Source of the DNA: an uncultured Caulobacteraceae bacterium
Lineage (GTDB): Bacteria > Pseudomonadota > Alphaproteobacteria > Caulobacterales > TH1-2
DNA: 26,269 nt
Direction of reading: 5' to 3'
Assembly (NCBI GenBank): GCA_937967425.1
Contig: CALBST010000379.1
Location: forward strand, 1-26,269
Position 1 is the first letter of the stretch. Each line of letters begins with the position of its first letter. The position numbers were made by a program, and so were the translations under genes. The notes below the pieces were generated by a model. The model saw nothing but the letters and a program-made list of their open reading frames with translations. It made no database searches and was not told where the DNA came from. Of this stretch, positions 9,090 to 16,629 are shown piece by piece.

Positions 9090-9650
9090 ATGAGCGACAC
9101 GTTGGCCGGCAAGCTACTGGTGGCGATGCCGGGGATCGGCGATCCCCGCTTCGACAAGTCCGTCATCATGATGTGCGCTCATGATGCGGAACACGCGATG
9201 GGCGTGGTGATTAACAAGCCGAAGGACGACCTGACGCTCTCGGAGGTGCTTGGGCACCTCGGGCTAACGGCGGGAGACGAGACTGCTGCGCGCGCAGTGC
9301 TCGATGGCGGCCCGGTTCGCCCGGATCGCGGCTATGTCTTGCACTCGGAGGATTTCGCGGCGGGCGAGGCCACGCAGAGCGTGGCCCCCGGCGTTCGGCT
9401 CACCGCCACGCGCGATGTGTTGGAGGCGGTCGCCGGTGATCAGCCGCCCGCAAATTACGTCTTGGCGCTTGGCTGCGCAGGCTGGAGCGCCGGGCAGCTT
9501 GAGAGCGAGCTGCGCCACAACGCGTGGCTCGTGGTCGACTATGACGACGCGATCGTGTTCGACGCGGCGCACGGCGATAAGTGGGAACGCGCGATCCGCT
9601 CGCTCGGCTTCGATCCATCGCAACTGAGCGAAGCTGGCGGCACCGCATAA
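9090..9650 (+). CDS. YqgE/AlgH family protein (UPF0301)
   Basis: 186 residues from ATG 9090; an earlier in-frame ATG at 9054 would only add residues reading over the promoter region. The conserved blocks are LAGKLLVAMPGIGDPRFDKSVI, HAMGVVINKP, VLDGGPVRPDRGYVLHS and YVLALGCAGWSAGQLESEL, with the C-terminal DDAIVFDAAHGDKWERAIRSLG. It is a cytoplasmic protein. The family has been linked to alginate regulation in Pseudomonas, but its molecular role is not settled. Convergent with the zinc-ribbon gene. Confidence 0.95.
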   Translation: MSDTLAGKLLVAMPGIGDPRFDKSVIMMCAHDAEHAMGVVINKPKDDLTLSEVLGHLGLTAGDETAARAVLDGGPVRPDRGYVLHSEDFAAGEATQSVAPGVRLTATRDVLEAVAGDQPPANYVLALGCAGWSAGQLESELRHNAWLVVDYDDAIVFDAAHGDKWERAIRSLGFDPSQLSEAGGTA

Positions 9651-9659
9651 CTCGGAGCA

Positions 9660-9671
9660 TCGGCGCGCCGA
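9660..9671. terminator. Short GC palindrome between convergent genes
   Basis: TCGGCGCGCCGA is a perfect 12-nt palindrome in the 22-nt gap between the stops of yqgE and the zinc-ribbon gene. There is no T-tract on either side and the loop would be tight, so a terminator role is only a possibility. Confidence 0.25.
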
Positions 9672-9672
9672 C

Positions 9673-9903
9673 TTAGCGCTTCTTCAACACGCGCTCGGTG
9701 GACGCCGGATATTTCACCAATGCCGCAGCGGGCCGGATTGGCCTGCGCTCGAGATTGCCGCCGCAATTGGGGCATTGCCCGTTTAGAACGCTATCAGCGC
9801 AGGCAGCGCAAAAGGTGCACTCGAACGTGCAGATGCGCGCTTCGCTGCTCTCCGGCGGCAGATCACGGTCACAGCACTCGCAGTTTGGCCGCAGCGCAAG
9901 CAT
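9673..9903 (-). CDS. Small zinc-ribbon protein, DUF1272-like
   Basis: 76 residues. Eight cysteines are arranged as four pairs in the first 50 residues: NCECCDRDLP, CTFECTFCAACADSVLNGQCPNCGGNL. This double zinc-finger pattern and its length fit DUF1272. A basic tail follows. The biochemical role of the family is unknown. The ATG shares one base with the stop of the DJ-1-like gene (TGATG), so the two are probably cotranslated. Confidence 0.88.
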   Translation of the reverse strand: MLALRPNCECCDRDLPPESSEARICTFECTFCAACADSVLNGQCPNCGGNLERRPIRPAAALVKYPASTERVLKKR

Positions 9904-10586
9904 CAGGCCGCCCCCGTCATCGTTTCAATCGCTTCGCGCCGTTGTTGTGCAAACGCCGAGAAGAGTTGCTTTACTGCGGCCACCGTTTTCTCCTCGGCAA
10001 GCTCTGGGCGACCCGAGTTAAACGGCGGCGCCGGCGCATATTCGATCGCGAGCTGGATCATCTTGGCGACATCCTCGCTTGCAATTTCAGCGGCAATGGT
10101 CAGCGCAATGTCGATGCCGGCGGTGACGCCGCCGCCGGTGATGGCGTTGCCGTCACGCACAACACGCGCGTCGTCAGGGATAGCGCCGAACATGGAGAGC
10201 AGGTCGCGATAAGCCCAGTGGCTGCCCGCGCGCTTGCCTTTGAGCAGACCCGCGGCAGCAAGAATAAGCGAGCCGGTGCAAACGGAGGTGACATACTTTG
10301 CGCTCGCGCCGAGCCGCTTCACCTGAGCCATGAACTCAGGATCCTGCATGGCGTCGGTTTGCCCGGGCCCGCCGGGGATCATGATCATGTCGGCGCTCGC
10401 TACATCGCTGAGCTTTGCGAGATCGGTGAAGGTGAGCCCCATCTCGGTTTTGAGTGCGCCGCCGTCCTTCGAGGCGATAACCACTTCGGTGTTCGGCACG
10501 CGCGCGAGCACTTCATAGGGACCGGTGAAATCGAGCTGCGTCAGCCGCGGATAAAGAATGAAAACGATGCGGAACGGTTGCGCCAT
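9903..10586 (-). CDS. DJ-1/PfpI family protein, isonitrile hydratase-like
   Basis: 227 residues, a single glutamine-amidotransferase-like DJ-1 domain. MAQPFRIVFILYPRLTQLDFTGPYEVL contains Asp19. The nucleophile elbow is TSVCTGSLIL with Cys103, followed by AAAGLLKGKRAGSHWAY. The late block is TGGGVTAGIDIALTIAAE. This Asp/Cys pair and the length match isonitrile hydratase (InhA of Pseudomonas putida), which converts isonitriles to N-substituted formamides. Other members of this DJ-1 branch have different or unknown activities, so the substrate is tentative. Divergent from the glxA-type regulator, which has a paralogous N-terminal domain. Confidence 0.87.
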   Translation of the reverse strand: MAQPFRIVFILYPRLTQLDFTGPYEVLARVPNTEVVIASKDGGALKTEMGLTFTDLAKLSDVASADMIMIPGGPGQTDAMQDPEFMAQVKRLGASAKYVTSVCTGSLILAAAGLLKGKRAGSHWAYRDLLSMFGAIPDDARVVRDGNAITGGGVTAGIDIALTIAAEIASEDVAKMIQLAIEYAPAPPFNSGRPELAEEKTVAAVKQLFSAFAQQRREAIETMTGAA

Positions 10587-10638
10587 CGGCGACCTCCATT
10601 GACAGGCGCTATCTTGGCGCCGGAGGGTCTTGGCTGAA

Positions 10639-11685
10639 ATGTCAAAGAGCCCTCGTTTTCCGCCAAAGCCAATTGGAGGCCTGAGCCCGTCGAAGGCCGG
10701 TGGAGCACGCGGCGGCGCCCTTCGACAAGCTCAGGGCTCTCGTGGGCGCACGGTGCTTTTCGTGCTTTTTCCCGGCTTTCAGATCGTCGACGCCGCCGGG
10801 CCAATCGGCGCGTTCGAAATCGCGGCGCGCTTCGCGCCGGGTGCGTACACGCTGAAGCTCGCGGCAGTGGACGCGGGCCTCGTGCCTTCCTCCGCCGGCG
10901 TGGCGATGCCCGCGGAAGCGCTAAGCGGACGCACCAAAGTGGACACGTTCATCGTCGTCGGTGGCGACGGTACACGCGCCGCGATCAACGATGAACGCTT
11001 GATCCGCGCCATCAAAGCAGCGCCGGCGCGGGCGCGCCGCGTCGCCAGTGTGTGCTCCGGGGCGCTGCTGCTGGCGCAAGCGGGATTGCTCAACGGCAAA
11101 CGCGCAACCACGCATTGGCGGCGCGCGCCGCAGATGGCGCAGCTGTTTCCAAATGTCCGCGTCGAGGCTGATTGCATCTTCATTAAGGACGGCGCGGTCT
11201 GGACATCCGCCGGCATTACGGCCGGCATCGACCTGGCGCTCGCGCTGATCGCGGAAGATCTCGGCGAAGACGTCGCCGCCAACGTTGCGCGCGAGATGGT
11301 CGTGTATGCGAAGCGTCCCGGCGGCCAGGCGCAGCACTCCGCCCTACTCGACTTGGACGCCGGCGCCTCGAGGTTCGCAAAACTCAACACCTGGATGCGC
11401 GAGCATCTCAGCGAAGACCTCTCCGTCGAACGCCTAGCGGCAGAAGCGGCTATGAGCCCGCGCAACTTTGCGCGAGCGTACGCGGCGGAAACCGGCGTAA
11501 CCCCGGCGAAAGCGGTAGAACGCCTGCGCGTGGAGGCGGCCCGCACGGCGTTGGCCCAAGGCGGCGCCATCCAGGACATCGCGCGCCTCACTGGCTTCGG
11601 CGATCCCGAGCGCATGCGGCGCGCCTTCGTGCGCCTCTACGGCGCCCCGCCTGCTGCGATGCGAAGAACGATGCGCAACGCTTGA
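10639..11685 (+). CDS. GlxA-type AraC family regulator (DJ-1 domain + HTH)
   Basis: 348 residues from ATG 10639, with GGAGGG 11 nt upstream; a TTG at 10630 or an internal GTG at 10753 are alternatives. A DJ-1/PfpI-like sensor domain (about 38-225) contains VLFVLFPGFQIVDAAGPIGAFE, an elbow VASVCSGALLLAQAGLLNGKRATTHW and TSAGITAGIDLALAL. A C-terminal AraC double HTH (about 245-345) contains LSVERLAAEAAMSPRNFARAY and IQDIARLTGFGDPERMRRAF. It is a transcription regulator, probably acting on nearby or amine/nitrogen-compound genes (inference). Residues 14-33 are encoded by an inverted repeat (see finding), so the true N-terminus is uncertain. Confidence 0.92.
   Translation: MSKSPRFPPKPIGGLSPSKAGGARGGALRQAQGSRGRTVLFVLFPGFQIVDAAGPIGAFEIAARFAPGAYTLKLAAVDAGLVPSSAGVAMPAEALSGRTKVDTFIVVGGDGTRAAINDERLIRAIKAAPARARRVASVCSGALLLAQAGLLNGKRATTHWRRAPQMAQLFPNVRVEADCIFIKDGAVWTSAGITAGIDLALALIAEDLGEDVAANVAREMVVYAKRPGGQAQHSALLDLDAGASRFAKLNTWMREHLSEDLSVERLAAEAAMSPRNFARAYAAETGVTPAKAVERLRVEAARTALAQGGAIQDIARLTGFGDPERMRRAFVRLYGAPPAAMRRTMRNA
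10680..10735. repeat. REP-like inverted repeat inside the glxA-type 5' coding region
   Basis: The arms CCTGAGCCCGTCGAAGG (10680-10696) and CCTTCGACAAGCTCAGG (10719-10735) are inverted with 15 of 17 matches and a 22-nt loop. Translated in the gene frame they give LSPSKA and LRQAQGS, which look unlike a natural domain. This is a different repeat family from the CTCCCC-type palindromes. Confidence 0.75.
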
Positions 11686-11718
11686 CGGCGCACACGTTCC
11701 AGCGGACGAACGCTGCCC

Positions 11719-12531
11719 ATGGCTGAACCGCAAAAAACAATCTTCGTCACCGGCGCCGGCTCCGGCATCGGCCGCGCCACCGCAAAGCTCTTCGCCGACC
11801 GCGGGTGGTTTGTCGGCTTATTCGATGTCAATCCGAAGGGCCTCGAAGAAACGGCGGCGATGCTGCCCGAAGGTCAGCGCATCTCAATGACGTTCGACGT
11901 CCGCGATCGCGCCGGCTGGACGCGCGCCGTGGAGGCGTTCGGCCAAGCCACCAACCGGCGCATGCATGTGCTGTTCAACAATGCGGGCGTCGGCAAGGGC
12001 GGCCCGATCGATGAAATGGCGGCGGATGACATCGACCTCACACTCGATGTGAATCTGAAGGGCGTGATCAACGGCGTGAACGCCGCCATTCCACTGCTGC
12101 GCGAGACACCCGGGGCGCGCATCATCAACGTCGCTTCCGTCGCTGGCGTATTTGGCGCGCCGAATTTGGCCGTCTATTGCGCGACGAAATTCGGCGTGCG
12201 CGGCTTAACAGAAGCGCTCGACGTTGAGTTTTCGAAGTACGGCGTTCGCGTCGTGAGCTTGATGCCCTGGTTCATCGATACGGCGATCCTCGATGGGCTG
12301 CCGAGCGGACAAGAAGGATCAAACCGCCGCATCCGCGATACGCTCGTCGAGAACAAGACGCCGATCTACCCGGTCAGCATGGCGGCTGAGCGCGCGTGGG
12401 ACGCAGCGCACGGCAACGACATCCACTACATGGTCGGCAAAGAGGCCGAGCGCGCGCGCTTCTTCGCGCGGTTCTTTCCCGCGGTGATGCGCAATCAGAT
12501 CAAGAAGCAGTTCAGCAGCAGCGAAAGCTGA
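11719..12531 (+). CDS. Short-chain dehydrogenase/reductase (classical SDR)
   Basis: 270 residues. The NAD(P)-binding TGAGSGIGRATAKLFADRG lies at the N-terminus, with the acidic LFDVNP at the end of beta-2 favouring NAD(H). The NNAG motif, the catalytic serine in IINVASVAGVFG and the YCATKFG (YxxxK) motif are all present, followed by VVSLMPWFIDT. The substrate cannot be read from the sequence. A C-terminal extension rich in Arg and Phe (RARFFARFFPAVMRNQIKKQF) may pack against membrane or partner. It follows the glxA-type regulator by 33 nt in the same direction. Confidence 0.9.
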   Translation: MAEPQKTIFVTGAGSGIGRATAKLFADRGWFVGLFDVNPKGLEETAAMLPEGQRISMTFDVRDRAGWTRAVEAFGQATNRRMHVLFNNAGVGKGGPIDEMAADDIDLTLDVNLKGVINGVNAAIPLLRETPGARIINVASVAGVFGAPNLAVYCATKFGVRGLTEALDVEFSKYGVRVVSLMPWFIDTAILDGLPSGQEGSNRRIRDTLVENKTPIYPVSMAAERAWDAAHGNDIHYMVGKEAERARFFARFFPAVMRNQIKKQFSSSES

Positions 12532-12540
12532 TCTTGGATC

Positions 12541-12558
12541 GCGCGTCTTCAGACGCGC
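12541..12558. terminator. Hairpin between convergent SDR and SleB genes
   Basis: GCGCGTCT-TC-AGACGCGC is a perfect inverted repeat located 10 nt after the SDR stop and 15 nt beyond the sleB-like stop. It could stop transcripts from both sides. No clear T-tract follows on either strand, so it is not a textbook intrinsic terminator. Confidence 0.45.
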
Positions 12559-12572
12559 ATGCGGGCCAAAAC

Positions 12573-13769
12573 CTAGGTCGCCACTTCGCTTTGGCCGGTC
12601 GCGGTGTTGGCCGCAGTCGTGTCCGTTTCGGACTCGACTGGCGCAGGCGCCTCTTCCGTCAGACCGCCGCCCACGCCTTCCAGCGCCACGTCGCCAGCTT
12701 CCGGGATCAGCTCCTCCGCGGCGGTGGCGCTGCGGCGCGAGCCCATGGCGCCCCGGCGGCGGGCCAACGCTTCCTGGTAGTAGGCGCGCTCAGAGCGGTT
12801 CGGGAAACGGTAGAAGACGTGGCTTTCGATGCTCGTGGTCTCGACGAGGCCCGAATTCCAAACTGGGTTCACGGCGTGCGTATGGTAGTGCGTCGCGCCT
12901 TGGGTGATCGGACGGGTGTAGCCTGACATCACAGCCGTGGCGACACGCTGTGCGCGATCCCAAGCGCGACCGCGCGGGCGGTGGTTCAGCGAACCATCGC
13001 AGGTGAAGGTAAACTGGCAGCCGGTCGAGCGGTGCGAGCCCTGATAGACGACGCCGCAAATCGAATTCGGGTAGTAGCCCGAGCGGACGCGGTTCATGAT
13101 CACTTCAGCGACCGCGATCTGGCCGCGCTGGCTCTCGCCGCGGGCTTCGTAATAGATCGCTTGGCTCAAGCAGTCGTGTTGACGGGCGTCGATCTGCGGC
13201 TGAGCCGGAACGGTCGGCGCGGCTGCGGGTTGCTGGGCGGTGGGGCCGCGCAGGACCGCCTGCACCATCATGGCGCGAGCGTCCGGGCTCTCGAACAAGG
13301 TCGATTGGCCGCGCGCGCGCAAACCATCATTGGTGCGGAAAGCAGTGAGCTGAACTTCGGTACCGTTCTCGCTGGCGAGCAAGTTTTGCTCAAACTGCGC
13401 GGCGAAGGCCGACGACGTCGCGGCCCATTCAGCGCCATCGCGCTGCTCAGCAGCGCGATGCGAGATCACAGGCATCGCAACCGCAGCGGCCGCGAGGCAC
13501 ATGATCGTCGCTGCACCCTGGCGCACGGCCAGAGGGTTCCGTTCGATCTCAACCATCACCTGGGTCCGTATCTCACCCGCAAGAATAGTCAGTCGACGCC
13601 AGAACAACGTTAAATGCATTAAGCCCCGCTTAATCGTGTGCAGATTTGGCACAAGTCGACGCCAAATATTCCGCAGCAACCCAAATCGTTTTGCCTCAGT
13701 AATAATTTGCTGTGAGGACGGGGCGGGATACAGGACGCGCGCGCGTGGGGCGATTGACTTTTTGTTCAT
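12573..13769 (-). CDS. SleB-type cell wall hydrolase
   Basis: 398 residues from ATG 13769, chosen for the GGGAGGCG Shine-Dalgarno just upstream; the frame remains open to 14108 over ppdK but is not credible there. The N-terminal 80 residues are basic and cytoplasmic-looking. A hydrophobic segment (AATIMCLAAAAVAMPVIS) is a probable signal anchor, placing the rest in the periplasm. A linker follows, then the hydrolase domain: DCLSQAIYYEARGES with the catalytic Glu, GQIAVAEVIMNRVRSGYYPNS, GCQFTFTCDG and THYHTHAVNPVW. The tail is acidic and Ala/Glu-rich. The family cleaves peptidoglycan (lytic transglycosylase/amidase-like). Confidence 0.92.
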   Translation of the reverse strand: MNKKSIAPRARVLYPAPSSQQIITEAKRFGLLRNIWRRLVPNLHTIKRGLMHLTLFWRRLTILAGEIRTQVMVEIERNPLAVRQGAATIMCLAAAAVAMPVISHRAAEQRDGAEWAATSSAFAAQFEQNLLASENGTEVQLTAFRTNDGLRARGQSTLFESPDARAMMVQAVLRGPTAQQPAAAPTVPAQPQIDARQHDCLSQAIYYEARGESQRGQIAVAEVIMNRVRSGYYPNSICGVVYQGSHRSTGCQFTFTCDGSLNHRPRGRAWDRAQRVATAVMSGYTRPITQGATHYHTHAVNPVWNSGLVETTSIESHVFYRFPNRSERAYYQEALARRRGAMGSRRSATAAEELIPEAGDVALEGVGGGLTEEAPAPVESETDTTAANTATGQSEVAT

Positions 13770-13889
13770 AGTCTCGCCTCCCACCTCATCTGCCCTACTT
13801 CTGGCGCTAGGTGCGACCTGGGGGTCACGCCGAGAAAGCCCAAAGCTGGCAAAGTCTTGCGAGGCTCGTGCCAGTTCACCAACAAGGCG

Positions 13890-13920
13890 AAAAAGGCCGC
13901 GACGGCGGGTCGCGCCGGCC
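13890..13920 (-). terminator. Probable intrinsic terminator after ppdK
   Basis: Read on the minus strand, the arms GGCCGGCGCGAC and GTCGCGGCC form nine base pairs with a 3-nt bulge and a 5-nt loop, directly followed by TTTTT (complement of 13890-13894). It lies 43 nt after the ppdK stop and upstream of the sleB-like gene, so it likely separates the two transcripts. Confidence 0.6.
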
Positions 13921-13962
13921 GAGGACGCATGACGTAGCGTTAATTGGTAACGCGCGAGGCGC

Positions 13963-16629
13963 TCAGCGCTTTCCGCTAAGGGCGGCCTGGGCGGCAGCCA
14001 GACGGGCAATCGGCACCCGGTACGGCGAGCACGAGACGTAATCGAGCCCGGCGCGCTCGAAGAACGCCACCGATGCGGGGTCGCCGCCATGTTCTCCGCA
14101 AATGCCAAGCTTCAGCCCCTGACGGGCGGCTCGCCCCCGTTCGCAGGCAAGCCTGACAAGCTCTCCCACGCCTTCGGCGTCGATGGAGACGAACGGATCG
14201 GCTGTTAACACTTGGGTATCGACATACGTTCCCAAGAATCTCCCGGCGTCGTCACGGGAGACGCCAAGCGTGGCTTGGGTGAGGTCGTTTGTGCCGAAAG
14301 AGAAGAACTCGGCCGCCTCGGCGATCTCCCCGGCTTTGAGCGCGGCGCGCGGCAGCTCGATCATCGTGCCTACCATGTAGTCAAGCTTACGGCCGCGTTT
14401 GCCAAACACGTCCGCCGCGACCGCGTCGACACGCGCCTTGATGGTCTCCAACTCCTTCTTCGTGATCACGAACGGGATCATGATCTCAGGGATCGGGGCC
14501 GCGCCCTGCTCGGCCACATCACACGCCGCCTCAAACACGGCGCGCGCCTGCATCTCGTAGATCTCAGGGTAGACGATCGCGAGCCGGCAGCCGCGGAAGC
14601 CGAGCATCGGGTTGCTCTCGGCCAGCGCCTTGACGCGCGCGGCAAGCCAATCCGCCGTGACGCCAAGCGTCGGCGCGACTTCGGCGATGTCTTTCTCCGC
14701 GTGTGGCAGGAATTCATGCAGCGGCGGATCAAGGAAGCGAATGGTGACGGGCCGTCCGCCCATCGCCTTGAAGATTCCAACGAAGTCCGCGCGCTGGTGC
14801 GGGAAGAGTTCATCGAGCGCCTTAATGCGCGCCGCTTCCGTTTCCGCGACAATCATCTTGCGCACTGACGCGATGCGCTGCGCGTCAAAGAACATGTGCT
14901 CTGTGCGGCAGAGGCCGATGCCTTCAGCGCCGAACTTCACCGCAACTTCCGCATCGTGCGGGGTGTCGGCGTTGGTGCGCACCTTCAGGCGCCGCGCCGC
15001 ATCAGCCCACGCCATAACCGTGGCGAAGTCGCCGGTGAGTTCAGGCTCGACCATTTGAGCGGCGCCAAGCAGCACCTGGCCGCTGGAGCCATCGACGGTA
15101 ATGGTCTCGCCCTTTTTGACGACGCGCCCTCCGGCTGTGAACTCGCCGGCTTTCATATTGATGCGGATGTCGCCAGCGCCGGACACGCATGGCCGGCCCA
15201 TGCCGCGCGCAACGACGGCGGCGTGGCTGGTCATCCCGCCACGCGCGGTGACGATGGCCTGCGAGGCGTGCATGCCGTGAATGTCTTCTGGGCTCGTTTC
15301 CTCGCGAACGAGAATGACCTTCTGTCGATCGGCCGCGAGACGCTCGGCCTCGTCCGGATCGAATACGACGATGCCGACGGCTGCTCCGGGAGATGCGGGC
15401 AGCCCCTTGCAAATGATGTCGCGCGCGTAGCCTTCGGCAATTGTCGGGTGCAGCAACTGATCAAGAGCGGCCGCATCAACACGCAGCACTGCTTCGTCAG
15501 TGGTGATCAGCCCCTCGCCCACCATGTCGACGGCTATTTTCAGCGCCGCCTTCGCAGTTCGTTTGCCGTTGCGCGTTTGGAGCATGTAGAGCTTGCCGCG
15601 CTCCACGGTGAACTCCAGGTCCTGCATGTCGCGATAGTGCGCTTCGAGTGTCTTGTAGACCTTCACCAACTCGTCGAACACGGCAGGCATCGCCTCTTCA
15701 AGCGACTCTCCCGTCTCCTTCATTTCTTCGCGCGCGGCTTTCGTCAGCGCGCGCGGCGTGCGGATGCCGGCGACGACGTCCTCGCCCTGCGCGTTGATCA
15801 GGAACTCGCCGTAAAACTTCTTCGCGCCCGTTGAGGGATCGCGGGTGAACGCAACGCCGGTCGCCGACGTCTCGCCCATATTGCCGAACACCATGGCTTG
15901 CACATTGACGGCAGTGCCCCAGCTTTCGGGAATGTTGTTGTGCTTCCTGTAAAAGATCGCGCGATCGTTCATCCAGCTCGCGAACACGGCGCCGATTGCG
16001 CCCCATAGCTGCTCCTTCGGATCGCTCGGAAACGGCTTGCCGAGCTGACGCTCAACCGCCCGCTTGAATTCTTTGACGACGACTTTCCAATCGTCCGCCG
16101 TCATCTCCGTGTCTGAGGCGTAGCCCTGCAGATCTTTCTGCGAACCGAGAATTTCCTCGAACTCACCGTGCTCCAGTTCGAGCACGACGTCTGAATACAT
16201 TTGAATGAAGCGGCGATAGCTGTCGTAGGCAAAGCGCGCATCGCCCGAGAGTTTGGCCAAGCCTTCGACCGTCTCGTCGTTCAGACCAAGGTTCAGCACC
16301 GTATCCATCATGCCCGGCATCGAGGCGCGCGAGCCTGAGCGCACGGAAACCAGCAGCGGGTTGGCGGCATCGCCGAAGCCCTTGCCGGCCTTCTTCTCGA
16401 GCGCGCTCATCGCCGCATCGACTTGAGCCGCGAGGTCCGCCGGGTAGGCGCGCTTGTTCTCGTAGAACGCGGTGCAGACTTCGGTGGTGATGGTGAAGCC
16501 AGGCGGCACAGGCAGTCCCAGCTTCGACATCTCAGCCAGGTTCGCGCCCTTGCCGCCGAGCAGCGCCTTCATCGACGCATCGCCCGCGCTCTCGCCGCCG
16601 CCAAACCCGTAAACCCACTGCTTCGTCAT
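13963..16629 (-). CDS. ppdK: Pyruvate, phosphate dikinase
   Basis: Interconverts pyruvate + ATP + Pi and phosphoenolpyruvate + AMP + PPi in the cytoplasm. 888 residues, full length. The N-terminal ATP-grasp part shows LLGGKGANLAEMSKLGLPVPPGFTI, SVRSGSRASMPGMMDTVLNLG and TGVAFTRDPSTG. The central phosphohistidine domain has GGMTSHAAVVARGMGRPCVSG, with catalytic His469 and the neighbouring Thr467, the site used by regulatory proteins in other organisms. The C-terminal PEP/pyruvate TIM barrel has GIGLCRTEHMFF, GTNDLTQ and the CGEHGGDP cysteine. Its ATG overlaps the DUF559 stop by 4 nt. Confidence 0.98.
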   Translation of the reverse strand: MTKQWVYGFGGGESAGDASMKALLGGKGANLAEMSKLGLPVPPGFTITTEVCTAFYENKRAYPADLAAQVDAAMSALEKKAGKGFGDAANPLLVSVRSGSRASMPGMMDTVLNLGLNDETVEGLAKLSGDARFAYDSYRRFIQMYSDVVLELEHGEFEEILGSQKDLQGYASDTEMTADDWKVVVKEFKRAVERQLGKPFPSDPKEQLWGAIGAVFASWMNDRAIFYRKHNNIPESWGTAVNVQAMVFGNMGETSATGVAFTRDPSTGAKKFYGEFLINAQGEDVVAGIRTPRALTKAAREEMKETGESLEEAMPAVFDELVKVYKTLEAHYRDMQDLEFTVERGKLYMLQTRNGKRTAKAALKIAVDMVGEGLITTDEAVLRVDAAALDQLLHPTIAEGYARDIICKGLPASPGAAVGIVVFDPDEAERLAADRQKVILVREETSPEDIHGMHASQAIVTARGGMTSHAAVVARGMGRPCVSGAGDIRINMKAGEFTAGGRVVKKGETITVDGSSGQVLLGAAQMVEPELTGDFATVMAWADAARRLKVRTNADTPHDAEVAVKFGAEGIGLCRTEHMFFDAQRIASVRKMIVAETEAARIKALDELFPHQRADFVGIFKAMGGRPVTIRFLDPPLHEFLPHAEKDIAEVAPTLGVTADWLAARVKALAESNPMLGFRGCRLAIVYPEIYEMQARAVFEAACDVAEQGAAPIPEIMIPFVITKKELETIKARVDAVAADVFGKRGRKLDYMVGTMIELPRAALKAGEIAEAAEFFSFGTNDLTQATLGVSRDDAGRFLGTYVDTQVLTADPFVSIDAEGVGELVRLACERGRAARQGLKLGICGEHGGDPASVAFFERAGLDYVSCSPYRVPIARLAAAQAALSGKR

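Noticed and set aside
13769..14108. N-terminal extension of the SleB-type hydrolase into ppdK
   Set aside because: The extension overlaps the ppdK 3' end and terminator; the ATG at 13769 has a strong Shine-Dalgarno.
14896..15834. Long plus-strand ORF opposite ppdK
   Set aside because: It is a mirror of the strongly conserved ppdK coding frame.
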